This document shows positions 29,540 to 36,541 of a DNA stretch of 64,000 bases, piece after piece. The translations under genes were made by a program, and so were the position numbers. The DNA is from JAVJST01 sp965229715. Its GTDB lineage: Bacteria; Pseudomonadota; Alphaproteobacteria; Rhodospirillales; Casp-alpha2. Below the pieces are notes generated by a model. The model did not search any database. It saw only the letters and a program-made list of their open reading frames with translations, and was not told where the DNA came from. Numbering within the stretch: position 1 is the stretch's first letter; each line of letters begins with the position of its first letter. Where the stretch lies: positions 1,736,001 through 1,800,000 of the forward strand of contig CBDDJL010000002.1 in assembly GCA_965229715.1 (NCBI GenBank). Reading direction: 5' to 3'.

Positions 29540-30172
29540 TCATGGATTGATTGGCCCGCTCACAGCGAGTTGATTGCGAAAAAAGGACAACAAGTCCGGC
29601 GCGTCCCATTCCACGGGGCCGACCATTCGTCCGATTTCGTTGCCGTTATGATCGATTAGTAGTGTCGTCGGTATACCGACGACTCCGAGATCGCGCGCCG
29701 CTTTCCCTGAAGCGTCGACATAAATCTGCAACGATTTCAGGCCGTACTCGTCGTAAAACGTTCTTACTTCGGGAACGCCCTGACGATCGATCGAAAGGGC
29801 CAGAACTTCGAAGCTCGCTCCCCCGAGTTCAGTCTGCAGCCGGTCCAGGGCCGGCATTTCCTCACGGCATGGAACGCACCATGTCGCCCAAATATTCAGA
29901 AGCACCGTCTTGCCACGGAAATCCGCGAGGGTAAGCGCTCGGCCTTCTTCACTCACGAATTGAAGCTCGGGAACCGATTGCGGTTCGTCGAGTAACGGAA
30001 AGCCCGATCCTCGTTTTGAAGGTGCGTCTGCTATCGTTGTGACTGGTGTCGCCGAATTGTCCGAAGTTACGAGCAAGTCTGACCCGTACCGAAATACGAC
30101 CAAAGTTGCGACCGACAGAATTGTCAAAACGCCAGCAATCGTTGCAATTCTCCGAACTCTTACGGAAATCAT
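29540..30172 (-). CDS. TlpA-like membrane-anchored thioredoxin
   Basis: The 210-aa protein has a single N-terminal helix (IATIAGVLTILSVATLVVF) and a thioredoxin domain with WATWCVPCREE (C99, C102) and the cis-proline loop GVVGIPTTLLID. TlpA reduces SCO and CuA cysteines in bradyrhizobia, and this pairing with sco fits that role. Its ATG overlaps the stop of the upstream DsbE-like gene (TCAT on the plus strand), so the two are translationally coupled. Electrons would come through the CcdA-like protein. Confidence 0.92.
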   Translation of the reverse strand: MISVRVRRIATIAGVLTILSVATLVVFRYGSDLLVTSDNSATPVTTIADAPSKRGSGFPLLDEPQSVPELQFVSEEGRALTLADFRGKTVLLNIWATWCVPCREEMPALDRLQTELGGASFEVLALSIDRQGVPEVRTFYDEYGLKSLQIYVDASGKAARDLGVVGIPTTLLIDHNGNEIGRMVGPVEWDAPDLLSFFRNQLAVSGPINP

Positions 30173-30801
30173 GGCTCATCTCCATTGGCGGAAAACCCGG
30201 CCGTCGGCGCCGTTAGTTCCAGGGTTCGCAATTGATCGATGAGCGGAAGCAGCGTTTCGTCAAGAACCTGCCGCGATATTGGCCCGATATGCTTGTAGGC
30301 GACCGTACCGTCGCGTGTGATGACAAACGTTTCGGGCACGCCGTAGACGCCCCATTCGATCCCAACCCGGCCGTTGATATCCGCGCCCGTCAGGGTGTAC
30401 GGGTCGCCGAGTTCATCGAGCCAAGCTGCGGCGTCTTCCGGTTTATCCTTGTAGTTGAGTCCGTGAATCGGGACCGTCCCGTTTGCGCTCATCTGCATGA
30501 ACAACGGGTGTTCGGCCCGGCACGCCGTGCACCATGACGCAAAGACGTTGACCAGCGACACAGCGCCCTTAAGTTTATCGCTCGAAAGCCCGTTCGTCCG
30601 GCCTTGGACCGGCGCCAGGTTGAACTCCGGAACCGGTTTTCCGATCAGGGTCGAGGGTAGAACGCTCGGGTCCCGCGTCAGTCCCCATCCCAGAGCCGTG
30701 GCCAATCCGGCAAAAAACACGACCGGCAGCACGAAACCAAGCCGAAAGCCGCGTGGAGTGTGCGCTGACACTTCGCCAGCCGGGATGTTCTCAGCGATCA
30801 T
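30169..30801 (-). CDS. DsbE/CcmG-like thiol:disulfide oxidoreductase
   Basis: The 210-aa protein has an N-terminal membrane anchor (LGFVLPVVFFAGLATALGWG) and the CcmG start motif IGKPVPEFNLAPVQG, with active site WCTAC (C91, C94) and GVYGVPETFVITRDG. CcmG reduces apocytochrome c heme-binding cysteines. With two cytochrome c genes nearby it may serve their maturation, or act with TlpA in copper-site assembly. The gene overlaps the 48-aa gene upstream by 11 bp. Confidence 0.93.
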   Translation of the reverse strand: MIAENIPAGEVSAHTPRGFRLGFVLPVVFFAGLATALGWGLTRDPSVLPSTLIGKPVPEFNLAPVQGRTNGLSSDKLKGAVSLVNVFASWCTACRAEHPLFMQMSANGTVPIHGLNYKDKPEDAAAWLDELGDPYTLTGADINGRVGIEWGVYGVPETFVITRDGTVAYKHIGPISRQVLDETLLPLIDQLRTLELTAPTAGFSANGDEP

Positions 30802-30937
30802 GGCGCCGCCCCTGGTCGTTGAAGAACAGGTACTTGATCAGGGCCGCTGCCGCGAGACCGAGGACCGCCAGAACAAGAAAACCGACTAAGCCCATGCCGC
30901 CCATCATGCCCGTCATGCCTTGTATGCAATCCATCAT
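30791..30937 (-). CDS. 48-aa membrane protein with Met-rich N terminus
   Basis: A short gene starts at ATG 30937, eight bases after GGAG. The protein begins MMDCIQGMTGMMGGMG, six Met and a Cys in 16 residues, followed by one transmembrane helix (LVGFLVLAVLGLAAAALIKY) and a short basic tail (NDQGRRHDR). Its stop overlaps the start of the dsbE-like gene by 11 bp. Methionine and cysteine at the membrane surface suggest Cu(I) binding. I know no named family for it. It is the kind of gene missed by length cut-offs. Confidence 0.65.
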   Translation of the reverse strand: MMDCIQGMTGMMGGMGLVGFLVLAVLGLAAAALIKYLFFNDQGRRHDR

Positions 30938-30986
30938 TTTGTCGTCTCCGCCACAGAATGATCGGACCGGGCTCGCGCCAGGCCGC

Positions 30987-31676
30987 TCAACATTTTTCCT
31001 CGATAAACGGACTGATCTCCGCCGGAGAAGCGAACACCAGGGATGCGCGGTCTCCTCTCATGCCCGATCCGACCAATGCCGGCACCCCCTCGGGCGGTCC
31101 CTTGCCGCTCGAATCGGTTTTCAGGCGGAGGTTGAATTCCCAATATTTGATCGTCTGCCCGGCCGCCGTCTTAATTGTGTACGTGTCACGGCAATGGTTT
31201 ACCGCCGTCACCCGGCCCCCGAGCGGTGGGTTCGACAGGTCGGCAGGGTCGATCCGATGGGCCTCTTCCGGAGGTGCAGCCCCAGACGACGCCAGTTTTT
31301 TCAGATACGCAATGATGTCCTGTCGGTCCCGCCGGCTATCGATCGCACGAATTCGCATCAATGTGCCGGGGATGAGCGCTTGCGGGTCGCGGAGCCAAGC
31401 GTCCAGGTTCTCCTCCGTCCAGGTTATGTTCGATGCCTTGATCGCGTCGGAGTATCGGCCGAAGCGCTCGACCGACCCGGCTGGCTTTCCCCAAATGTTC
31501 GCAAGGCTGGGCCCGCTCTTGTGAACGCCGGGCTCCGCCGAATGACATGACACACATGCAAGGAAGGCCTTCCTTCCTCGCTCAGAATCGCCTGCCGCCT
31601 GAGCGATAGAAGCCGGTAGCAGGATCATGGCCGTGAAGGCGATGATGCGTATCCAAAAACTGCGTCGTCGTTTCAT
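30987..31676 (-). CDS. Periplasmic cytochrome c with an extra C-terminal domain
   Basis: The 229-aa protein has a signal peptide (FWIRIIAFTAMILLPASIAQ ending AQA) and a class I cytochrome c core: AFLACVSCHSAEPGVHKSGP (heme C41, C44, H45), YSDAIKASNITWTEENLDAWL and LIPGTLMRIRAI with the axial Met. After the core ends near residue 130, a further 100 residues (TAVNHCRDTYTIKTAAGQTI, then YWEFNLRLKTDSSGKGPPEG) form an unrecognised domain with two cysteines, one at the very C terminus. It is first in the minus-strand operon, 49 bp before the 48-aa gene. Confidence 0.88.
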   Translation of the reverse strand: MKRRRSFWIRIIAFTAMILLPASIAQAAGDSERGRKAFLACVSCHSAEPGVHKSGPSLANIWGKPAGSVERFGRYSDAIKASNITWTEENLDAWLRDPQALIPGTLMRIRAIDSRRDRQDIIAYLKKLASSGAAPPEEAHRIDPADLSNPPLGGRVTAVNHCRDTYTIKTAAGQTIKYWEFNLRLKTDSSGKGPPEGVPALVGSGMRGDRASLVFASPAEISPFIEEKC

Positions 31677-31907
31677 CCAAATGTCTCCAAATAACCCGGC
31701 TGATTCCGAAGCACGGGGTTCTCGACGCTCTCCACGCTCTGCGCAGGCTACGAACGTCGGGTATCCGGAACTGATTGGAGTCGTCGGTAGAAGTTTTGCA
31801 GCGGCTTCATACGTACCGTGCTGAGCGATAGCGCCAACGGAACTAGTGCTCTGTTGGGCTAATCACATATATCGCGGAGAGGAACGCCGACGCTCCAAGC
31901 GGAGAGA

Positions 31908-32234
31908 TTAGGCGCGGGGAGGGGCCGGCTCAGGAATCAAGTGCTGCCCGACATGTCCGTAATGACGGCCGACCGTATGCACACGGTACGGCGTGGCGTA
32001 CTGAACAACAGAATTCGATGCAACGCCGTGGAAGCCGGAACAAAGTACATCCGGACACTGATTGTCGACGGAAGAATCGTCGCCACAGCCGTCGCAACCA
32101 TCCACTGCCGACATCTCCAAAACGGAAGAAGGTGTCATGGATGCAGCCATTGCAGCGCCCACAACCGGCATCGCGATTAGGGACGCCAATAGCACAAGTG
32201 CAAGACAAGTGCGAATGGACAACAAAGGACGCAT
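31908..32234 (-). CDS. Small secreted Cys-rich protein, CDGC type (second copy)
   Basis: From ATG at 32234, 108 residues. A signal segment (TCLALVLLASLIAMPVVGAA) is followed by DGCDGCGDDSSVDNQCPDVL and a C, the same C-D-G-C, acidic spacer, C-x4-C plan as the protein at 21738. The remainder is histidine- and valine-rich (TVGRHYGHVGQHLIPEPAPP). The two CDGC proteins bracket the copper and cytochrome block. No named domain is known to me. The longer start at 32270 adds a non-signal stretch. Confidence 0.6.
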   Translation of the reverse strand: MRPLLSIRTCLALVLLASLIAMPVVGAAMAASMTPSSVLEMSAVDGCDGCGDDSSVDNQCPDVLCSGFHGVASNSVVQYATPYRVHTVGRHYGHVGQHLIPEPAPPRA

Positions 32235-32517
32235 GTTGATCTCGTAGCAGCATTCGTGGAGATCGCGCAAGCGATTATAAAAATCGATCTATCGTCACAG
32301 CATATTGTGAACGTACTTTGTGAGCATTGTTTTCGGTGCAGGCATTCCACTGACGGAATGTATCTCTTTATGGAATGATGCATTAGCACATCAACGTTGC
32401 CAGCGGCAAACCGATGTCGTGTTAATTGAGTGTTCTCCTGCGTGTTTAGCCCCAACGATTGATCCAAAAGGTCAGTTTGGTCAGGAAGCTTCCAGACTTC
32501 TCACAGCGTGTCTGGTC

Positions 32518-33741
32518 TTAGGACATTAGAAGACTTTTGTACTCCCTGTCCAAAGGCGTGATCGTTGTCGCGCTGAACGACTTCGACGGTGTGCCGTCGA
32601 TCATAAGTTTTAGATAGATGTCATGGTTCGGGAGGTTGAGGAGATCGAGCCGGGAGAACTTCGGATCGATCTCGCGGGCGATGAAGTTGGCGTCGTGCGC
32701 GCCCAGACGAAATGAGATCAGCGTGCCGGCGTTGCCGATGACGGCATGGCGCACACTTTCTTCGAGCTGATGCAGATACTGGTGGGCGAACGTGAGCCCG
32801 ACGCGGTATTTGCGCAGTTCGGAGGCCATGGAGGCGACGGAGAGCGTCGTGAAGTTCTGAAACTCGTCGACATAAAGGAAGAACGGCTTCCGCTCAGATT
32901 CTTCGGTATCAGCCCGGCTGAAGGCGGCGAGCCCGATGGTGGTGACGAGCAGGCCGCCGAGAAGCGAGGCGGTGTCGTCGCCGAGCTGCCCCTTGGCGAG
33001 GTTGACGAGGAGTATCCTGCCTTCATCCATGATGCGCCGGACACTGATCGGCTGCTTCGGTTCCGTGAGGATGCGGTAGAGCAGCGGATCGGAGAGGAAC
33101 GCCCCGATCTTGTTCTGGATCGGTGCGATGGCATCCGCGCGGTAACGGTATGAATATTGCGGGAACTCCTTGAGCCAGAAGTCTCGCACCGGCGGGTGAT
33201 GAACGTCCCGCCCCACATTGATCCGATACGTCTTGTCCGTAAGTAGCCGGAGCACGTCCGACAGCGTCGCTTCGTCCTGATCGAGAAGGGCAAGGAGGGC
33301 GTTTCGGAGCACGTGTTCCATCCGCGCGCCCCACGACCGCGCATCCCAGGTCGTTCGTAGCACTTCGATGATGCCTGAAGCGGCAAGCGGACGGCGGTCC
33401 CGCCGCACCTTGCGGAGCGGGTTGTATCCATAAGGCTGCGCCGGGTCGGGCGCATTCAGATACACCACGTCCTTCTTGCGGCTTTCGGGAATGGCGGTGG
33501 CGATCCCAGAGACGAGGTCGCCGTGCGGATCGATCAGGGCAAGTCCGTGGCCCGCGGCAATATCCTGACGCGCCATGGTCTTGATGAGCGTCGACTTGCC
33601 GGTGCCGGTCTTGCCGATGATGTAGATATGCGAAAACCGGTCCGGTTGCTTGATACCGAAGAGCCTGCCGGTGTTCCGGTGGTTGGTACGGGCGAGATAG
33701 GTGATAGGGCTGGGGGGTGCGGTGAATGGAGTTGTGTTCAC
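32518..33741 (-). CDS. VirD4/TraG-like (TraM-recognition/DUF87-type) ATPase
   Basis: The 407-aa protein has Walker A GKTGTGKST (43-51) in a FSHIYIIGKTGTGKSTL context, DPHGD typical of the VirD4/TraD coupling-protein group, and Walker B FLYVDEFQNF followed by LRKYRVGLTFAHQYLHQL. It lacks N-terminal transmembrane helices, unlike classic coupling proteins. The start is GTG at 33741. No relaxase or type IV secretion genes are seen near it, so it may act in element mobilisation in trans, or as a DNA pump. It is the last gene before the proposed right end of the element. Confidence 0.85.
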   Translation of the reverse strand: MNTTPFTAPPSPITYLARTNHRNTGRLFGIKQPDRFSHIYIIGKTGTGKSTLIKTMARQDIAAGHGLALIDPHGDLVSGIATAIPESRKKDVVYLNAPDPAQPYGYNPLRKVRRDRRPLAASGIIEVLRTTWDARSWGARMEHVLRNALLALLDQDEATLSDVLRLLTDKTYRINVGRDVHHPPVRDFWLKEFPQYSYRYRADAIAPIQNKIGAFLSDPLLYRILTEPKQPISVRRIMDEGRILLVNLAKGQLGDDTASLLGGLLVTTIGLAAFSRADTEESERKPFFLYVDEFQNFTTLSVASMASELRKYRVGLTFAHQYLHQLEESVRHAVIGNAGTLISFRLGAHDANFIAREIDPKFSRLDLLNLPNHDIYLKLMIDGTPSKSFSATTITPLDREYKSLLMS

Positions 33742-33804
33742 ACCGAGAAGTTATTGGGAAACAATAGCTTCGAAGGTGCAGGGAGGGCGCAGAGCGCCCA
33801 AGCA

Positions 33805-33816
33805 AAATCCTGCCCC
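33805..33816 (+). other. Candidate attR core
   Basis: AAATCCTGCCCC here matches 13138-13149 in tRNA-fMet, in direct orientation. It lies 64 bp beyond the ATPase start and 97 bp before the amidohydrolase stop. A 12-bp match at the expected place is unlikely by chance, but nothing else of the tRNA is repeated, so the boundary is tentative. Confidence 0.4.
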
Positions 33817-33912
33817 AAAGGACACAGGGCAAAAGCAGGTCAAAGCCCTTTCGCGGAACGGTTGAATTCTCTGGCGGCAAACGCTAGCTGAGCTTCGCCG
33901 TCGGGCGCCGTT

Positions 33913-35532
33913 TCAGGTTTGGAAAGCGGTTTTGCCGCGCACCACGGTTTCCTCGACGCGGATGTTCCGGATCGAGATTGGGTCGTCGAGCGGACTGGCG
34001 GAAAGAACGGCGAAATCCGCCCACTTGCCGGGCTCGATACTGCCGCGTTCGTGATCGCAAAAGACCTGCCAGGCGGCATCGATGGTATGGGCCCGTAGCG
34101 CCTCGGTCGGCGTTATCGCTTGCTGCTTTCCGATTTCCGTCCCCGTCGCCGTTATGCGGTTAACCGCGCACCACATGAGATGCAGCGGCAGGGTCGGCGT
34201 GACCTGAGCGTCGTTATGGATGGTAAAGCGGATTTCTCGATCGGCGGCCCAACGTGTCGGGCACATGTCATGCACCCGTTCCGGGCCCAACGTCACGTTG
34301 CGATGATAGTCGCCCCAGTAATAGATGTGGGCGGGGAAGAAACTGGCCGTCACGCCCATGGCCGTCATCCGGTCGAGCTGATCCTCGCGAAGAGTCTGGG
34401 CATGGATAAAAGTATGTCGGTGGTCGTCGCGCGGGTCCGCCTGCTGCACCTCTTCGATGGCATCGAGCAGGAGATCGGCTGTCGCATCGCCGTTGGCGTG
34501 CATGTGGCACTGAAACCCCATTCCATGGAGCCTGCCGATGCGCTTGACCATCTGTTCCCGGGTGACCGAGAGCTCGCATCGATAGTTTTCCACACCGTTG
34601 AGCGGTTTGAAATAGGGCTTCGTGAGGCATGCGGTCTGCATGTGGAACGAGCCGTCCGCGAACAATTTCCTCGGCCCGAGAAAGATCCGACTTCCGGGCG
34701 GCGGAAGAGGAACACCGATCTCTCCATTCATGACCTTCGGTTCCATGAAGCCCGCCGGCAGCACCATCACATCGATTTCGGGTATGTCCTCGGTGGCGAT
34801 CTTTCCGAAGTAACCCAACAGTTCCTTTGTTGCCCAGGCATTCTGCGCCATGGTCACGCCCTGTGAGAGATACTCGTCGGCCGCGCTGGCGAAGGCGGAC
34901 CGGAACTTGTCGTAGGTAATGCCGAACTCGGAATCGCCGAGCTCGCCCATGGCCCGCATGCCGTCGAGCAGACCGTCGAGTTCGCCGGTTTCCGGGTCGC
35001 GGCCAAACCGTCCGCCCTTGGGCTCCGGCGTGTCGCGGTCGACGCCTCGCAATGCGAGCGCCCGGCTGTTGGCGACACCGGCGTGACCGGAAATGTGGAC
35101 GACCCAGATCGGATGGGCTGATGAGACCGTGTCGAGTTCGTCGCGGCTCGGAAAACGTTTTTCGGTTAGGCCGCTCGGCTCGAACATCGAGCCGACAACC
35201 CAGTCGCCGGGTTCCGTCTCCTTCGCCTTGTCACGGAGCCGGTCGAGCACGTCGGCAATCGAGCGGCAATCGCCGATAGGCGGCCCGGAGAGGTCGGCCC
35301 TGTGGAGTTTGAGGAAACCCGAGTCCGGGAAATGGCCATGCGGATCGATGAAGCCAGGTATCATCGTCCGACCCAGTAGGTCGCGGCGCCGGGCGTTAGG
35401 GTCCGCCGCCGCGTCGATCTCGGCCAAGGCGCCGACGGCGGCGATGCGGTCGTCCTCGACGAGAACGGCCTCGGCTACGGTATCCTCTGCGTCGACGGTC
35501 AGGATCGTTCCGCCGTGATAGACCGTTTGCAT
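33913..35532 (-). CDS. YtcJ-like metal-dependent amidohydrolase
   Basis: The 539-aa protein is a YtcJ-type amidohydrolase: an N-terminal strand region (VYHGGTILTVDAEDTVAEAV), PGFIDPHGHFPDSG with the H-x-H metal ligands, HMHANGDATADLLLDAIE and HTFIHAQTL with later histidines, and IHNDAQVTPTLPLHLM with the catalytic aspartate. These enzymes hydrolyse exocyclic amide or N-formyl bonds; substrate unknown. ATG at 35532 follows AAGGGGATCAGGC. It lies 61 bp after the XRE-family gene on the same strand and is probably under its control, with the divergent hydrolase/ABC operon on the other side. Confidence 0.9.
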   Translation of the reverse strand: MQTVYHGGTILTVDAEDTVAEAVLVEDDRIAAVGALAEIDAAADPNARRRDLLGRTMIPGFIDPHGHFPDSGFLKLHRADLSGPPIGDCRSIADVLDRLRDKAKETEPGDWVVGSMFEPSGLTEKRFPSRDELDTVSSAHPIWVVHISGHAGVANSRALALRGVDRDTPEPKGGRFGRDPETGELDGLLDGMRAMGELGDSEFGITYDKFRSAFASAADEYLSQGVTMAQNAWATKELLGYFGKIATEDIPEIDVMVLPAGFMEPKVMNGEIGVPLPPPGSRIFLGPRKLFADGSFHMQTACLTKPYFKPLNGVENYRCELSVTREQMVKRIGRLHGMGFQCHMHANGDATADLLLDAIEEVQQADPRDDHRHTFIHAQTLREDQLDRMTAMGVTASFFPAHIYYWGDYHRNVTLGPERVHDMCPTRWAADREIRFTIHNDAQVTPTLPLHLMWCAVNRITATGTEIGKQQAITPTEALRAHTIDAAWQVFCDHERGSIEPGKWADFAVLSASPLDDPISIRNIRVEETVVRGKTAFQT

Positions 35533-35593
35533 GCCTGATCCCCTTCCGGACAATCTGTCCGCATGGTGCGGCGGCTGCAGGCTGCCAGGCAAG

Positions 35594-36409
35594 TCAGATC
35601 TGGTCGACCTCGAACACGTAGCTGCCATCCGGTATTTCGTTGCGGATCAACTCGCGGACTTCCTGATCGATTCGCGGGTCGTCTTCCGGAATCAAGTCGG
35701 CCTGGGCAAGAGCCTTGCGCACGTCGATATGACGTCCGAGGTATTCGAATAGCACTCGCGAAGCTCCCGGTTTGCGGCCTCGCCGTACCGGTCCGCCGGT
35801 CTGCACGCCGAGCATGTAGTCGACCCGAGCGTGGTAGCTGGGATAGAGCGTGACCTGAGTGATTGCGTTACGGAGCAGGGAGTCATATTCGACGATGAAG
35901 ATACGGTCGGCCATGTGGAAGGCGACGCCGAGATATTTCGAGACCGACGTGGGATGACTGGTACTGACCTGACGCATCACCTCGATGTTTTTCCAGAAAT
36001 ATCGACCGTTTTCCTCGAACAGGACACAGAGAGACTTCATCACCTTTCCCGCGTAGCCGAACGAGTAGAAATATCGGTAATAGTAGCCGAGATAGCGGTC
36101 GAGTGAGCTGCTCTCGCTAAACAGCCGGTCGACGTGACTCAGCGGCCCGGCGAGCGCGCCCTCAGCGATCGGTTGGCGGCGGATCGACACCAGTTCCTCG
36201 AACCGGACCGGCTCGAGCAGCATCTCCGATTCGGTAACGCCGAAGAAATCGCAGATTCGGCGCATGTTATGACGTGACGGCCGCGAGCGCCCGTTCAAGT
36301 ACTTGTTGAACTGCTGGCGGTTGATGCCGAGCTTGCGGCAAACCTCCGCAATCGACGGGCGATAGCTGCACAGCGTGGCGAGGTTGCGGCAAAGTGGATC
36401 GTCATTCAT
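35594..36409 (-). CDS. XRE-family helix-turn-helix regulator with ligand-type C-terminal domain
   Basis: The 271-aa protein has an XRE HTH near residues 20-65 (AEVCRKLGINRQQFNKYLNG, then SRPSRHNMRRICDFFGV) and a 190-residue C-terminal domain with no recognised motif, similar in layout to regulators annotated as XRE with unknown sensory domain. ATG at 36409 was chosen; the 18 residues upstream fall within the palindrome. It is divergent from the CocE/ABC operon, with a 7-bp inverted repeat directly before its start, so it probably represses or activates both directions in response to the operon substrate. Confidence 0.85.
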   Translation of the reverse strand: MNDDPLCRNLATLCSYRPSIAEVCRKLGINRQQFNKYLNGRSRPSRHNMRRICDFFGVTESEMLLEPVRFEELVSIRRQPIAEGALAGPLSHVDRLFSESSSLDRYLGYYYRYFYSFGYAGKVMKSLCVLFEENGRYFWKNIEVMRQVSTSHPTSVSKYLGVAFHMADRIFIVEYDSLLRNAITQVTLYPSYHARVDYMLGVQTGGPVRRGRKPGASRVLFEYLGRHIDVRKALAQADLIPEDDPRIDQEVRELIRNEIPDGSYVFEVDQI

Positions 36410-36413
36410 GCTT

Positions 36414-36435
36414 TTATCGCACAATGAAGCGATAA
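36414..36435. promoter_or_regulatory. Palindromic operator candidate TTATCGC/GCGATAA
   Basis: TTATCGC (36414-36420) and GCGATAA (36429-36435) form a perfect 7-bp inverted repeat with an 8-base centre, five bases upstream of the XRE-family start codon and about 105 bp before the first CocE-like gene. Position and symmetry suit an XRE dimer site controlling both directions. Confidence 0.6.
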
Positions 36436-36541
36436 GAGTGTCAAGTTGCGAATGATAGCGCACTTGCGCGGTGATGCGATTCGGCGCTCAAATACTGAGC
36501 AAGTAACGGCGACAAGCCGACGCACAAGAGGGAGGCCATCG

